Shown: positions 39,451-48,346 of the stretch, in pieces | How the letters are laid out: every line of letters begins with the position of its first letter | Numbering within the stretch: the first letter of the stretch is position 1 | Assembly (NCBI GenBank): GCA_002255585.1 | Contig: NCBJ01000001.1 | Location: 1 to 49,986 of the forward strand | DNA from: Parcubacteria group bacterium 21-54-25 | GTDB lineage: Bacteria > Patescibacteriota > Minisyncoccia > Phycocordibacterales > Phycocordibacteraceae | Reading direction: 5' to 3' | DNA: 49,986 nt | The notes under the pieces: model-generated | Told to the model about the DNA's origin: nothing | Seen by the model: the letters and a program-made list of their open reading frames with translations, nothing else | Databases searched by the model: none | Made by a program: the position numbers and the translations under genes

Positions 39451-41352
39451 ATGCCTCCGGAAGACGATACGCGCGGTTCGCTTGAACGTGCACGTGAACG
39501 GCTCTATAGCCAACACGCGAAGCCGCGCCGCGTTGCCGGTCACGCAACAAAAACCGCTGCGGACACGCCGCACGCATGGGAACAACAAAAATCGCCAATC
39601 GAATCCGCCGCACCGCATCATCACGTACGTCTTGCACTTAAGTTTTTCTGGGGCGCACTCGCATTTTTCGTTATTACGTCAGGCGTCGCAGCATACCTGC
39701 TTTTTTCGGGAGATCGCTCGGTCTCTACTGCAAACGTACCAATTACCATCCAAGGGCCAACGACGATTGCGGGGGGCGATACCGTCGCACTACAAATTTC
39801 CGTAACGAACAACAATCCGGCGGCAATCGAGAACGTATCGGTGGCGCTCACTTTTCCGCCGGGTACGCGCTCGGTGGCAGACGTGCTTACGCCATTTGCA
39901 AACGATATCGAAGACCTGGGCACCATCGCACCCGGCGGGCATGTCGAACGTACGGTGAAAGCGGTCTTTTTTGGCGGTCAGGGTGATACGCTTACGGTCA
40001 ACGCCATGCTCCAATTCCATACAAGCGGGTCAAATGCGACTTTTGTGAAAAGTACCAATTATCTGGTTTCAGTTGTCGCCACACCTCTTTCTGTCTCGGT
40101 TGATGCGCCAGCAAGCGCTATTTCCGGCCAGCCCTTTACGGTTTCAGCGACCGTGCGATCAAACGCCGCCGCACCGATTTCCGGTGTCGTGCTTCAGGCG
40201 GACTATCCTATCGGTTTTACGCCAACTCGTACGTCAATCAAGTCTTTTGGTAACAGTTTTCCTCTGGGCACCCTTGCGCCGGGCGCCACGACCACGGTTG
40301 CCATTACGGGCACGCTCGTTGGTCAGGAAGGAGAGCAGCGCGTCATGCACTTTACTGTGGGTACCGCAGACAGTGCTCAGGGTACCGCGGTTGCCGTTTC
40401 CTATATGACCCAACAAGCGACGCTCACTATTAGCCAGCCGTTTCTCGCAACGGCGCTGTCTCTTAATGGTGGTTCAGCGGACCATGTGGTCATTGCCCCC
40501 AGCGCACGCGCAAACGCATCTCTTTCATGGACCAATACGCTGACCGTACCGATTACGAATGCGCAGATCGCGGTCTCTTTTACAGGAAGCGCCTTTGATC
40601 CCGCAAGCGTCCAATCTACCCAAGGGCAGTATCAATCCAGTACCCAGACAATCGTTTTCAGTCGAGATACCGATCCTGCGCTGGCGTCGCTTGCCCCTGG
40701 CGCGCAGGGTTCCGGCACCTTCTCTTTTGCCGCCCTTCCCGCAGACAGCGCCTCAAGCACTCCGGGGGCAAATCCTGATATTACGCTCTCCGTGACAGTA
40801 TCGGGCCAGTACCCGGCGCAAGATGGAAGTACCCAGACGGGTATTGTCTCGCTCTCAAAGACAGTCAAGGTGACCACGGCACTCGCACTTGACGCGTACG
40901 CACTTCACGCAAGCGGCCCATTTCGCAATACCGGCCCCATTCCACCGGTCGCTAACCAGCCGACTACCTACACTATTGTGTGGAGTGCGCAGAACACCAT
41001 CAACGATGTTGCGGCCGCAAACGTTACGGCCAACTTGCCTGCGTACGTCCAGTTTGTTGGCCCCACTGCGCCTAACGACGGCTCCATCACGTATGATGCT
41101 GGCGCGCATACGGTAACCTGGAATGCTGGTGATATTGCTGCGGGCGCATCACGGCAAGCAGCATTTCAAGTATCGCTTACACCCAGCACGAGCCAGCGTA
41201 ACTCTAACCCACAGCTGGTCGGTCCGGCCACGTTCTCTGCGTTCGATCGCTATGCACAAGTGTCCATCTCTCAAACGATGCCGGCAGTGACTACTAGTCT
41301 TGTGCACGATCCGCTATACCAATCGCAACCGAGTGCCGGTACCGTGCAGTAA
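39451..41352 (+). CDS. Single-pass membrane protein with repeated Ig-like domains
   Basis: A 633-residue protein starting at ATG 39451, ten bases after a TATACT box. The N-terminus is cytoplasmic and charged (60 residues), with one membrane helix (residues 61-86, ALKFFWGALAFFVITSGVAA). Outside are at least three repeated beta-sandwich domains of CARDB/DUF11 type, with recurring motifs such as IAGGDTVALQISVTNNNPAA, ISGQPFTVSATVRSNAAAPI and GTLAPGATTTVAITGTLVGQ. It probably acts at the cell surface in adhesion or as a scaffold. No enzyme domain is visible. Confidence 0.8.
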   Translation: MPPEDDTRGSLERARERLYSQHAKPRRVAGHATKTAADTPHAWEQQKSPIESAAPHHHVRLALKFFWGALAFFVITSGVAAYLLFSGDRSVSTANVPITIQGPTTIAGGDTVALQISVTNNNPAAIENVSVALTFPPGTRSVADVLTPFANDIEDLGTIAPGGHVERTVKAVFFGGQGDTLTVNAMLQFHTSGSNATFVKSTNYLVSVVATPLSVSVDAPASAISGQPFTVSATVRSNAAAPISGVVLQADYPIGFTPTRTSIKSFGNSFPLGTLAPGATTTVAITGTLVGQEGEQRVMHFTVGTADSAQGTAVAVSYMTQQATLTISQPFLATALSLNGGSADHVVIAPSARANASLSWTNTLTVPITNAQIAVSFTGSAFDPASVQSTQGQYQSSTQTIVFSRDTDPALASLAPGAQGSGTFSFAALPADSASSTPGANPDITLSVTVSGQYPAQDGSTQTGIVSLSKTVKVTTALALDAYALHASGPFRNTGPIPPVANQPTTYTIVWSAQNTINDVAAANVTANLPAYVQFVGPTAPNDGSITYDAGAHTVTWNAGDIAAGASRQAAFQVSLTPSTSQRNSNPQLVGPATFSAFDRYAQVSISQTMPAVTTSLVHDPLYQSQPSAGTVQ

Positions 41353-41461
41353 ACAAATTTTTCCCTGTATTCATCGCGGGAACATGCGTGCCGTCGCGCG
41401 CATGTTCTGTCGAGTTCGTTTGGCAGTAGCGCGGCGCTCGCTTCTGTCGTAGAGTGGTTGC

Positions 41462-42778
41462 ATGCAGGATTTGATGGAGAAGGTCGTGTCGCTCGCCAAG
41501 CGTCGGGGTTTCGTGTTTCCCGGCTCGGAAATCTATGGCGGGCTGGCCGGGGTGTACGATTATGGTCCATTCGGTGTCGCGCTCAAGAACAACATTAAGC
41601 AACTCTGGTGGCGCATGTTCGTGGAGCGCCGTGATGACATGTATGGTGTGGATGCGGCTATCCTCATGAACTCGAAAGTGTGGGAGGCGTCAGGACATGT
41701 CGCCGGCTTTTCTGATCCGCTTGTCGAATGCGAGAAATGCAGGCGTCGGTTCCGGGCCGACCATCTTACCGATCCAAGCGCGTGCCCCGAATGCGGGAGC
41801 GCGCTTAGTGAACCGCGCCAATTCAATATGATGTTCAAGACGCACGTGGGAGCCTCGGAAGACGAGGCGGCATCAGTGTATTTGCGTCCCGAAACTGCCG
41901 GCGGCATCTTTGCAAACTTTAAGAACGTCGTCGACGCACTCCATCCGAAATTGCCGTTTGGTATTGCACAGATCGGTAAAGCATTTCGCAATGAAATCGC
42001 GCCGCGCGATTTCATCTTTCGTCTGCGGGAGCTTGAGCAGATGGAGGTCGAGTATTTCGTACGGGAAGGGGATTGGGAGCGTGCGTTTGAGGAATGGCGC
42101 GTGGTCATGCATGAGTTTGCTACGGCAGTAGGCTTGCCGGAGCGCATGGTGCACGAACTGGCTGTTCCGACAGAGGATCTTGCGCACTACAGCACGCGTA
42201 CGATTGATTTTGAGTTTGACTACCCGTTTGGCCGCAAAGAGTTGTGGGGCTTGGCATATCGCACCAATTTCGATCTCTCTACACACGAAAAAGGGTCTGG
42301 TGTGGATTTGAAATACATGGATGAAGAGATGAAGACGAAGATAGTGCCGCATGTCATAGAACCCTCGCTTGGAGTTGATCGCACTGTGCTTGCGGCGCTC
42401 GTTGCCGCGTACCGCGAGGACGATCTTGGAGGAGAGAAACGGGTGTACCTCGCGTTGTCGCCAAAGATTGCACCAGTCAAGGCGGCGGTTTCCCCGCTTT
42501 TGAAAAACAAGCCCGAGCTCGTGGAGCACGCGCGCCAGGTGTATCGCACACTCAAGAAAGACATTCCGCAAATCATGTGGGACGATAACGGCAACATCGG
42601 CAAGCGTTATCGTCGCCAAGATGAAATCGGTACGCCGTTTTGCATCACCATTGATTTCGATACGCTCGGTGAGACGCCAAAGCTCAAAGACACGGTCACG
42701 CTGCGCGACCGCGACAGCGGTGAGCAGGAGCGTGTACCGATTGCTGAGCTCTTCGGCCGCATTCGCTCGGTGCTTTAA
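41462..42778 (+). CDS. glyS: Glycine--tRNA ligase, dimeric class II type
   Basis: A 438-residue class II synthetase of the alpha2 (eukaryote/Gram-positive-like) type. The N-terminus FVFPGSEIYGGLAGVYDYGP and the following blocks (WEASGHVAGFSDP, RPETAGGIFANFKN) are diagnostic. A zinc-type insertion with CEKC and CPEC lies near residues 85-117. The C-terminal anticodon-binding domain (VYLALSPKIAPVKAAVSPLL) is complete. It is not the tetrameric glyQ/glyS form. A hairpin follows at 42787-42813. Confidence 0.96.
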   Translation: MQDLMEKVVSLAKRRGFVFPGSEIYGGLAGVYDYGPFGVALKNNIKQLWWRMFVERRDDMYGVDAAILMNSKVWEASGHVAGFSDPLVECEKCRRRFRADHLTDPSACPECGSALSEPRQFNMMFKTHVGASEDEAASVYLRPETAGGIFANFKNVVDALHPKLPFGIAQIGKAFRNEIAPRDFIFRLRELEQMEVEYFVREGDWERAFEEWRVVMHEFATAVGLPERMVHELAVPTEDLAHYSTRTIDFEFDYPFGRKELWGLAYRTNFDLSTHEKGSGVDLKYMDEEMKTKIVPHVIEPSLGVDRTVLAALVAAYREDDLGGEKRVYLALSPKIAPVKAAVSPLLKNKPELVEHARQVYRTLKKDIPQIMWDDNGNIGKRYRRQDEIGTPFCITIDFDTLGETPKLKDTVTLRDRDSGEQERVPIAELFGRIRSVL

Positions 42779-42786
42779 CACTAGAC

Positions 42787-42813
42787 GACCAGTGCTCATT
42801 ACGAGCACTGGTC
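42787..42813. terminator. Hairpin after glyS
   Basis: GACCAGTGCTC, ATTAC, GAGCACTGGTC: a perfect 11-bp stem with no T run. It may be a terminator-like or RNA-stability element. Confidence 0.5.
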
Positions 42814-42852
42814 ATGCATACGTACGTTTCTGTGCTACTATATATGTGAAGC

Positions 42853-43914
42853 ATGAAGGAGACCCGCTACACCATCTCCATAACCTCGGGCACCATCGTG
42901 ACGGCGATTATCATTGGCCTCATCGCCTATGCGCTATGGACGTTGCGCGACTTGTTGCTGCTTGTTTTGACCGCGGTCATACTGGCCTCGGCAGTGCGTC
43001 CGGGTGTGCTTTTTTTCATGCGGTTTAAGTTTCCGCGTCCGCTCGCGGTGCTCGCGGTGTACCTTGCCGTCTTTGCAACGGTCTTCGGCATGGTCTACTT
43101 CTTTCTCCCGCCACTTCTTGCAGAAGTTGGCACTTTCATACGTGCGTTACCACACTATCTCGAGACGGTGTCGCTTCCCGCGCCCTTCAACACCGCCAGC
43201 TCTTCCAGTTTTCTCTCGGGTAACGGGAGCGAGTCAGCGCTTGCGCAAGCGCTCGCAGCGCTCCAGCAAGCATTTGCAAATACTTCAAGCGGTGTCGTAC
43301 GACTTATGACAACCATATTTGGCGGCATATTCTCGTTCGTGTTTGTAGTCGTACTCTCGTTTTATTTTGCGGTACAGGAGTCCGGCATTGAAGATTTCTT
43401 GCGCATCATCACACCGCTCGCGCGCGAAGAGTACATCATCGATTTGTGGCATCGCGCACAGAAAAAGATCGGCCTTTGGATGCAGGGGCAGCTCATGCTC
43501 TCAATTATGGTTGGCGTGCTCGTGTACTTGGGGCTGCTCATTTTGGGCGTACCGTACGCACTTCTTCTCGGACTCTTTACTGCGCTTATGGAAATTATTC
43601 CGGTATTTGGATCGTTTATCTCGGCAATTCCTGCGATTGCAGTGGCGTTTACAAGCGGCGGTACTGCGCTTGCGCTCATCACCACCGGGCTCTATGTTGT
43701 CGTGAACCAGTTTGAGGCGCACCTCATTTACCCGCTCGTCGTGCGGAAAATTGTTGGCGTGCCGCCACTTCTCGTCATCATCGCGATGGTCGCCGGCGGC
43801 CTTCTCGCCGGGTTCTTGGGTGTACTGCTCTCCATCCCGGTGGCTGCTATTCTGCAGGAATTTGTGGCCGATCTCGACAAGGGCCGTCGCGCGCGCCACG
43901 CGTCCGCGCGCTAA
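42853..43914 (+). CDS. AI-2E family (PerM-like) membrane protein
   Basis: A 353-residue protein with about eight membrane helices. The order is typical: two N-terminal helices (TSGTIVTAIIIGLIAYALWT and LLLLVLTAVILASAVRPGVL), a large extracytoplasmic loop (LETVSLPAPFN and onward), then helices including VGVLVYLGLLILGVPYALLL and the conserved LMEIIPVFGSFISAIPAI, and finally LIYPLVVRKIVGVPPLLVII. Family members export small molecules or ions (AI-2, sodium/proton). The substrate is not predicted. A TATATATG-like box lies upstream; the next gene (metG) follows after 15 bp. Confidence 0.85.
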   Translation: MKETRYTISITSGTIVTAIIIGLIAYALWTLRDLLLLVLTAVILASAVRPGVLFFMRFKFPRPLAVLAVYLAVFATVFGMVYFFLPPLLAEVGTFIRALPHYLETVSLPAPFNTASSSSFLSGNGSESALAQALAALQQAFANTSSGVVRLMTTIFGGIFSFVFVVVLSFYFAVQESGIEDFLRIITPLAREEYIIDLWHRAQKKIGLWMQGQLMLSIMVGVLVYLGLLILGVPYALLLGLFTALMEIIPVFGSFISAIPAIAVAFTSGGTALALITTGLYVVVNQFEAHLIYPLVVRKIVGVPPLLVIIAMVAGGLLAGFLGVLLSIPVAAILQEFVADLDKGRRARHASAR

Positions 43915-43929
43915 CGGCCGTTTCTGTGC

Positions 43930-45354
43930 ATGGCGCGTTACATCACCACCACGCTTCCTTACGTGAACGCGGATCCGCATATCGGGCACGCGCTTGAATT
44001 TGTCGAGGCCGACACGTTTGCGCGCGCACTGCGTCTTGCGGGCGAGGAAACGTTTCTCAACATCGGTACTGATGAGCATGGCGCTAAAGTTGCCCAGAAA
44101 GCGAGAGAGGCGGGAGAAGACTCGCAAACGTACGTTGATAAGTATGCGCGGCGTTTCAGAGATTTTGCCGATATGCTCGGTATCACCTATGACGCATTTA
44201 CGCGTACGACGGATGCGCACCACCTGGCCGCCGCACAGGAGTTTTGGAAGCGCTGTGATGCGGCGGGCGACATTTACAAAGCAGCATATGAAGTGAAATA
44301 TTGTGTTGGATGCGAGCTCGAAAAAACTGATTCAGAGCTTGCGCACGGGCACTGCTTAATTCATCCACAGCTGGAGATAGAAGTTCGCCAAGAAGAGAAT
44401 TACTATTTCCGGTTTTCTAATTATCAAGACGCACTGCTCGCACACTACGCGACGCAAAATGAATTCATCGTGCCAGAGGAGCGCATGCGTGAGCTCGTGT
44501 CGTTTGTGTCGGGTGGATTGAAAGATTTTAGTATCTCACGCCGCAAAGAAAAGCTCTCCTGGGGCGTGCCGGTTCCCGGTGACGACGAACACGTTATGTA
44601 CGTGTGGTTCGACGCGCTAGTAAACTACGTTTCCGCAATCGGGTGGCCTGATGACGAAACTCATTTTACAAAATGGTGGCCCGTAACACAGTTCGCAGGC
44701 AAAGATAACTTGCGTCAACAGGCCGCCATGTGGCAGGCGATGCTCATGTCAGCTGGGCTGCCGCTCTCGAAACAGATCTTTATACATGGCTTCATCACCT
44801 CGGGTGGTCAGAAGATGAGCAAAACAATCGGGAACGTCATAAACCCAAACGAGCTTGTCGAAAAGTACGGCATCGACGCAACGCGCTACCTCCTGCTGCG
44901 CCACGCGCATCCGACTGAAGATACGGACGTCACACGGGAGCGTCTCGACGAGTGGTACACCGCAAACTTGGTCAACGGCCTCGGCAATCTTGTGGCGCGC
45001 GTCATGAAACTTGCCGAGACGCATTTGGAGGAACCTACCGTGCTACCGGAAGCTGCGGCACCCCCAAGCCAAAAAGAGTATCTCGACGCGTTCAGTGCGT
45101 ATCGTTTCAACGATGCGGTTGACTACGTGTGGAGCCGCATCCAGAAACTTGATGAGAAGATTACCGAAGAGGAGCCATTCAAGGTAGTGAAGATCGAGCG
45201 GGAGAAAGGGAAGGCAATTATTGCCGACTGCGCGCTTGAGCTCTACCGCATCGGCGGGCTCTTAAATCCACTCATGCCAGAGACGAGCGAAACCATAAAA
45301 ACAGCGGTGCGCACCAACAAAAAGCCCGAAAACCTTTTCCCACGACTCAGCTGA
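43930..45354 (+). CDS. metG: Methionine--tRNA ligase
   Basis: A 474-residue class I synthetase. HIGH appears as ADPHIGHAL, KMSKS as KMSKTIGNVINP. The knuckle region has YCVGCELEKTDSELAHGHCL, a partly degenerate zinc site with CxxC and HC. The C-terminal anticodon-binding helix bundle (LVNGLGNLVARVMKLAETHL) is present; the tRNA-binding (EMAP-like) extension is not. It charges tRNA-Met and initiator tRNA. It is 2 bp before tatD. Confidence 0.96.
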   Translation: MARYITTTLPYVNADPHIGHALEFVEADTFARALRLAGEETFLNIGTDEHGAKVAQKAREAGEDSQTYVDKYARRFRDFADMLGITYDAFTRTTDAHHLAAAQEFWKRCDAAGDIYKAAYEVKYCVGCELEKTDSELAHGHCLIHPQLEIEVRQEENYYFRFSNYQDALLAHYATQNEFIVPEERMRELVSFVSGGLKDFSISRRKEKLSWGVPVPGDDEHVMYVWFDALVNYVSAIGWPDDETHFTKWWPVTQFAGKDNLRQQAAMWQAMLMSAGLPLSKQIFIHGFITSGGQKMSKTIGNVINPNELVEKYGIDATRYLLLRHAHPTEDTDVTRERLDEWYTANLVNGLGNLVARVMKLAETHLEEPTVLPEAAAPPSQKEYLDAFSAYRFNDAVDYVWSRIQKLDEKITEEEPFKVVKIEREKGKAIIADCALELYRIGGLLNPLMPETSETIKTAVRTNKKPENLFPRLS

Positions 45355-45356
45355 CT

Positions 45357-46154
45357 ATGGAGTTCACATATTTTGATGCGCATAGCCATGTGCAAGGGAG
45401 TGAGTACGACAGGGATCGCGCCGAACTTCTCACGGCGATGGCAACCGAGGGTATTGGCACGATGACAGTCGGTGTTGACCTCGCGTCGTCTCGAGCAGCG
45501 GTTGCGCTTGCGAGCGCGCATGCGCACGTGTATGCGGCGGTCGGGCAGCACCCGACCGACACCGACGAGCCGTTCGCACCAGATGCGTTTGCTGCGATGG
45601 CGCGCAACGCGCGCACGGTAGCTGTGGGGGAGTGCGGGTTGGATTATTTTCGTACCGACGACGTCGCCGCTGCGCGCGCCGCACAGGTGCCGCTCTTTGA
45701 AGCACAGATTGCGCTTGCGGTGGCGGCACAGAAGCCGCTTATGATTCACGCACGCCCTTCTACGGGCACCGTGGACGCGTATCGCGAGCTTATCGATATC
45801 CTTAAAAGTGCCAAACGCGAGCACGGCGACGCACTCACAGGCAATGTCCACTTTTTTGTTGGAGGAGTGGATGAGGCACGCGATCTATTTGATCTCGATT
45901 TCACAGTCTCGTACACGGCAGTCATTACTTTTGCACGTGACTATGATGAGGTAATCCGCTTCGCACCGCTTGAGCGGATTCTCTCTGAGACCGATTCGCC
46001 TTATGTGGCGCCAGCCCCACACCGCGGCAAGCGAAACGATCCGCGTGCGGTCAAGACGGTGGTGGCGGCGCTCGCCGGCATTCGCGGAGAGGACGAGGAA
46101 ACCGTGCGCGCTGCCACCCTCGCCAATGCCGTGCGCGTATTTCAGCTCGCGTAG
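45357..46154 (+). CDS. tatD: TatD-family metal-dependent deoxyribonuclease
   Basis: A 265-residue TIM-barrel hydrolase. The metal ligands are recognisable: DAHSHVQG near the N-terminus (HxH), the GECGLDYF glutamate, MIHARP histidine, VHFFVGG and SETDSPYVAPAPHRGKRND (Asp). It cleaves DNA 3' to 5', acting in repair and turnover. It directly follows metG, a common arrangement in bacteria. Length is normal. Confidence 0.94.
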   Translation: MEFTYFDAHSHVQGSEYDRDRAELLTAMATEGIGTMTVGVDLASSRAAVALASAHAHVYAAVGQHPTDTDEPFAPDAFAAMARNARTVAVGECGLDYFRTDDVAAARAAQVPLFEAQIALAVAAQKPLMIHARPSTGTVDAYRELIDILKSAKREHGDALTGNVHFFVGGVDEARDLFDLDFTVSYTAVITFARDYDEVIRFAPLERILSETDSPYVAPAPHRGKRNDPRAVKTVVAALAGIRGEDEETVRAATLANAVRVFQLA

Positions 46155-46201
46155 AAAATGTATCTTACGCGCACCCCCTTGGTAGGAGCCCCCTTCCAAC
46201 A

Positions 46202-46228
46202 TATTTAGGACACGGCGTGTCCTAAATA
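46202..46228. other. Perfect 12-bp palindrome upstream of rpsF
   Basis: TATTTAGGACAC, GGC, GTGTCCTAAATA. It lies between tatD and rpsF. Without a T run it could be an operator or an mRNA hairpin; it resembles the inverted repeat at 12484-12510. Nothing else is recognisable in 46155-46323 apart from the start region of rpsF. Confidence 0.55.
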
Positions 46229-46323
46229 CTTCAGATACTGATTTTTTGCGTCTGGGGTGTAATGTCAGAGACGTTCTTTGGCAAGTTGCCTCCCGGCTAA
46301 TCGCGTGCTAGGATGCGCGCATC

Positions 46324-46824
46324 ATGGCTCGAAAACAAAAAGAAGAACGTGACGAATCGTCCGATACGGCAGTTGATGAAACCCGTGCGGAACCGCGCGT
46401 GTATGAGCTTGGTTTCCACATCGACCCAGAACTCTCCCAAGAGGACGTTAAAAAGATTTTTCAGAAATTAAAAGCCGTAGCGGCCGAGGCGGGCACAGTC
46501 GTTGCCACAGGCGATCCAGAGAAAATGCCGCTCGCCTACACGATTTCTCGTATGGAGCACACCGGGCGTCACGACTTCTCTACGACGTTTTTCTCCTGGA
46601 TTGCCTACGAAGCGACCGGAGAAGCACACGACAAGGTTCTCGAAACGGTGCGCGGCGAAGATCACGTATTTCGTTTTATAGACATTCTCACCACAAAAGA
46701 CGCGGCACTCCACGCGGCCGAGCAACGGGAAATGCGTATGCGCGTGGCTGATACGTCTAGTGGGCCAGAGGAAGCGGTGTCAGAAGAACAGCTAGACGCA
46801 GCACTTGAGGAAGTCGCCGCATAA
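46324..46824 (+). CDS. rpsF: Small-subunit ribosomal protein S6, extended
   Basis: A 166-residue protein. The core has S6 motifs YELGFHIDPELSQEDVKKIF, MPLAYTISRMEHTGRHDFST and ETVRGEDHVFRFIDIL. It carries an acidic N-terminal extension (KEERDESSDTAVDETRAE) and an acidic C-terminal tail, both longer than in E. coli. It binds S18 and the central domain of 16S rRNA. It starts the rpsF-ssb-rpsR cluster, 14 bp before ssb. A TAGGAT-type box lies close to the ATG. Confidence 0.92.
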   Translation: MARKQKEERDESSDTAVDETRAEPRVYELGFHIDPELSQEDVKKIFQKLKAVAAEAGTVVATGDPEKMPLAYTISRMEHTGRHDFSTTFFSWIAYEATGEAHDKVLETVRGEDHVFRFIDILTTKDAALHAAEQREMRMRVADTSSGPEEAVSEEQLDAALEEVAA

Positions 46825-46838
46825 TCACCACAACTATT

Positions 46839-47288
46839 ATGTACCTCAACAAAGCACTCATTTACGGAAACCTTACTCGCGATCCGGAGGTGCGCGCACT
46901 GCCGTCTGGCCAGCAGGTTGTCACCTTTGGCGTGGCGACCAATCGTACGTACAAAAATAAGGAAGGCCAGAAACAAGAGGCAACAGAGTTCCATAATGTC
47001 GTTGCATTCGGTCGTCTTGCCGAACTCATCGGTCAATACATGAAAAAGGGCCGTCCGATTTACATCGAGGGCCGTTTGCAAACACGTTCGTGGGAGTCTG
47101 ATGGTCGGAAAAATTACCGTACAGAAATTGTTGCCGACACCTTCCAGTTTGGCGCAGACGGTGGCACGGGCCGTGGTAGCGCGGCTGGGGAGTCCGGGAC
47201 GGCGAGCGCACCCACAAAAGACGCGGAATCCGCCGAATCAATACAGTATCCTGACGAAGACATCAACCCAGAGGACATTCCTTTTTAA
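46839..47288 (+). CDS. ssb: Single-stranded DNA-binding protein
   Basis: A 149-residue protein. The N-terminal OB fold is typical (NKALIYGNLTRDPEVRALPS, then ATEFHNVVAFGRLAELIGQY and GRPIYIEGRLQTRSWE). A Gly/Ser/Ala-rich linker and the acidic tip DINPEDIPF follow, which recruits partner proteins. It sits between rpsF and rpsR in the classical order. Confidence 0.96.
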   Translation: MYLNKALIYGNLTRDPEVRALPSGQQVVTFGVATNRTYKNKEGQKQEATEFHNVVAFGRLAELIGQYMKKGRPIYIEGRLQTRSWESDGRKNYRTEIVADTFQFGADGGTGRGSAAGESGTASAPTKDAESAESIQYPDEDINPEDIPF

Positions 47289-47308
47289 GATTTCATAGCA
47301 TACACAAC

Positions 47309-47515
47309 ATGGCACATCAAGCAGAGCGAGAGGAAATAGAACACAAGAGATTTATCGACTACAAAGACGTCGCATATCTGAAGTTGTTTACTGACCCGCA
47401 CGCAAAAATGCTTTCGCGTCGACGCACCGGCATCGCGGCAAAAAGGCAGCGCGAGATTGCACAGGCCATCAAGCGTGCTCGCTACATGGGCCTGCTTCCG
47501 TACATAGCCGCGTAA
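47309..47515 (+). CDS. rpsR: Small-subunit ribosomal protein S18
   Basis: A 68-residue protein with the S18 core: FIDYKDVAYLKLFTDPHAKM, then RRTGIAAKRQREIAQAIKRA and RYMGLLPY. The N-terminus is charged and lacks the Cys motif of some S18 proteins. It pairs with S6. rplI (L9) does not follow, in agreement with loss of L9 in many CPR genomes. Confidence 0.94.
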   Translation: MAHQAEREEIEHKRFIDYKDVAYLKLFTDPHAKMLSRRRTGIAAKRQREIAQAIKRARYMGLLPYIAA

Positions 47516-47520
47516 GGTGG

Positions 47521-47573
47521 TGTGGGCGTATGAAGAAACCCCCTAAACCAGGGGGTTTCTTCATACGCCCACA
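47521..47573. terminator. 24-bp perfect hairpin after rpsR
   Basis: Arms of 24 bases (from TGTGGGCGTATG to AAACCCCCT) pair perfectly around AAACC. This is much longer than a usual intrinsic terminator. It separates the converging rpsR and efp genes. Confidence 0.75.
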
Positions 47574-47591
47574 TGAATATATAAAAAGGCG

Positions 47592-47614
47592 GCCAGCACT
47601 GGGGAAGCGCTGGC
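47592..47614 (-). terminator. Terminator of efp
   Basis: GCCAGCACT and AGCGCTGGC (one mismatch) around GGGGA. On the minus strand the hairpin is followed by a run of T (complement of the A run at 47583-47587). Confidence 0.7.
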
Positions 47615-47625
47615 GCAATAAAGTC

Positions 47626-47661
47626 CATCGTGTCTGACTGTTGGGGGGGTTGGACACGATG
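47626..47661. other. Hairpin in the efp 3' region
   Basis: CATCGTGTC and GACACGATG, 9-bp perfect arms around an 18-base spacer containing seven G. It lies downstream of efp and would be in its 3' untranslated RNA. Confidence 0.45.
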
Positions 47662-47698
47662 AACCCAGGGAGACGTCTGCTACTAAAATAGCACATCT

Positions 47699-48274
47699 CT
47701 ACGCCTTTGCAACTCGTTCGACATAGGCGCCAGTGTCGGTGTTTATGCGCAGCATGTCGCCCGTGTTGATGAAAAGCGGCGTACTCACTACGGCACCGGA
47801 CGCGAGCGTCACCTGTTTGGTCCCGCCGGTAGCAGTGTCGCCTTTTACTGCAGGCGGTGCGTCTGTCACCGCAAGATCGACCTTGACCGGAATACGAATG
47901 GTCATGGGCGTCTGATTGTAGAGCAGTGCAGTGCATAGCGCGTCCTGCACGAGCCATTGTGTTTGTTCGTGCACTGCCCCTTCGGGGAAGGAGAATCGGT
48001 TCTTCGGATTGCCTTCCTCTGCAAACCACGACTCGCCGCGGTTGGTGTAGAGGTAGCGTGCTTCTATGGTCTCGATTTCTGCTTCGGTGGCGTTTTCATT
48101 CTGATGAAACGAGTTCTCGATGACCTTGCCAGAAACGAGATGGCGGAGCTTTGTCTGGTTCACCGGCTTTCGCATCTGCATACGAAAAACGTGCGAGGAG
48201 AGTACTTCGTACGGCTCGCCATTGAATGCTATGACTTTTTTTGGGGTAATGTCGCTGTAGGAAAGTATTGCCAT
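47699..48274 (-). CDS. efp: Elongation factor P with atypical loop
   Basis: A 191-residue three-domain EF-P (KOW-like N-terminus MAILSYSDITPKKVIAFNGE, OB domains with WLVQDALCTALLYNQTPMTI and GAVVSTPLFINTGDMLRIN). It relieves ribosomes stalled on polyproline. The loop that normally reads VKPGKGQAFARVKL, with the modified lysine, is VFRMQMRKPVNQTKL: one residue longer and with a different tip (R-K). The length is otherwise normal. It is divergent from the ECF sigma gene. Confidence 0.95.
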   Translation of the reverse strand: MAILSYSDITPKKVIAFNGEPYEVLSSHVFRMQMRKPVNQTKLRHLVSGKVIENSFHQNENATEAEIETIEARYLYTNRGESWFAEEGNPKNRFSFPEGAVHEQTQWLVQDALCTALLYNQTPMTIRIPVKVDLAVTDAPPAVKGDTATGGTKQVTLASGAVVSTPLFINTGDMLRINTDTGAYVERVAKA

Positions 48275-48346
48275 GTAACCTCTTGCGCTGGTCGGTGGTT
48301 ATAAAAAATGCCCGACGTGGCAGATTATTGTATGATACAGGGCATA

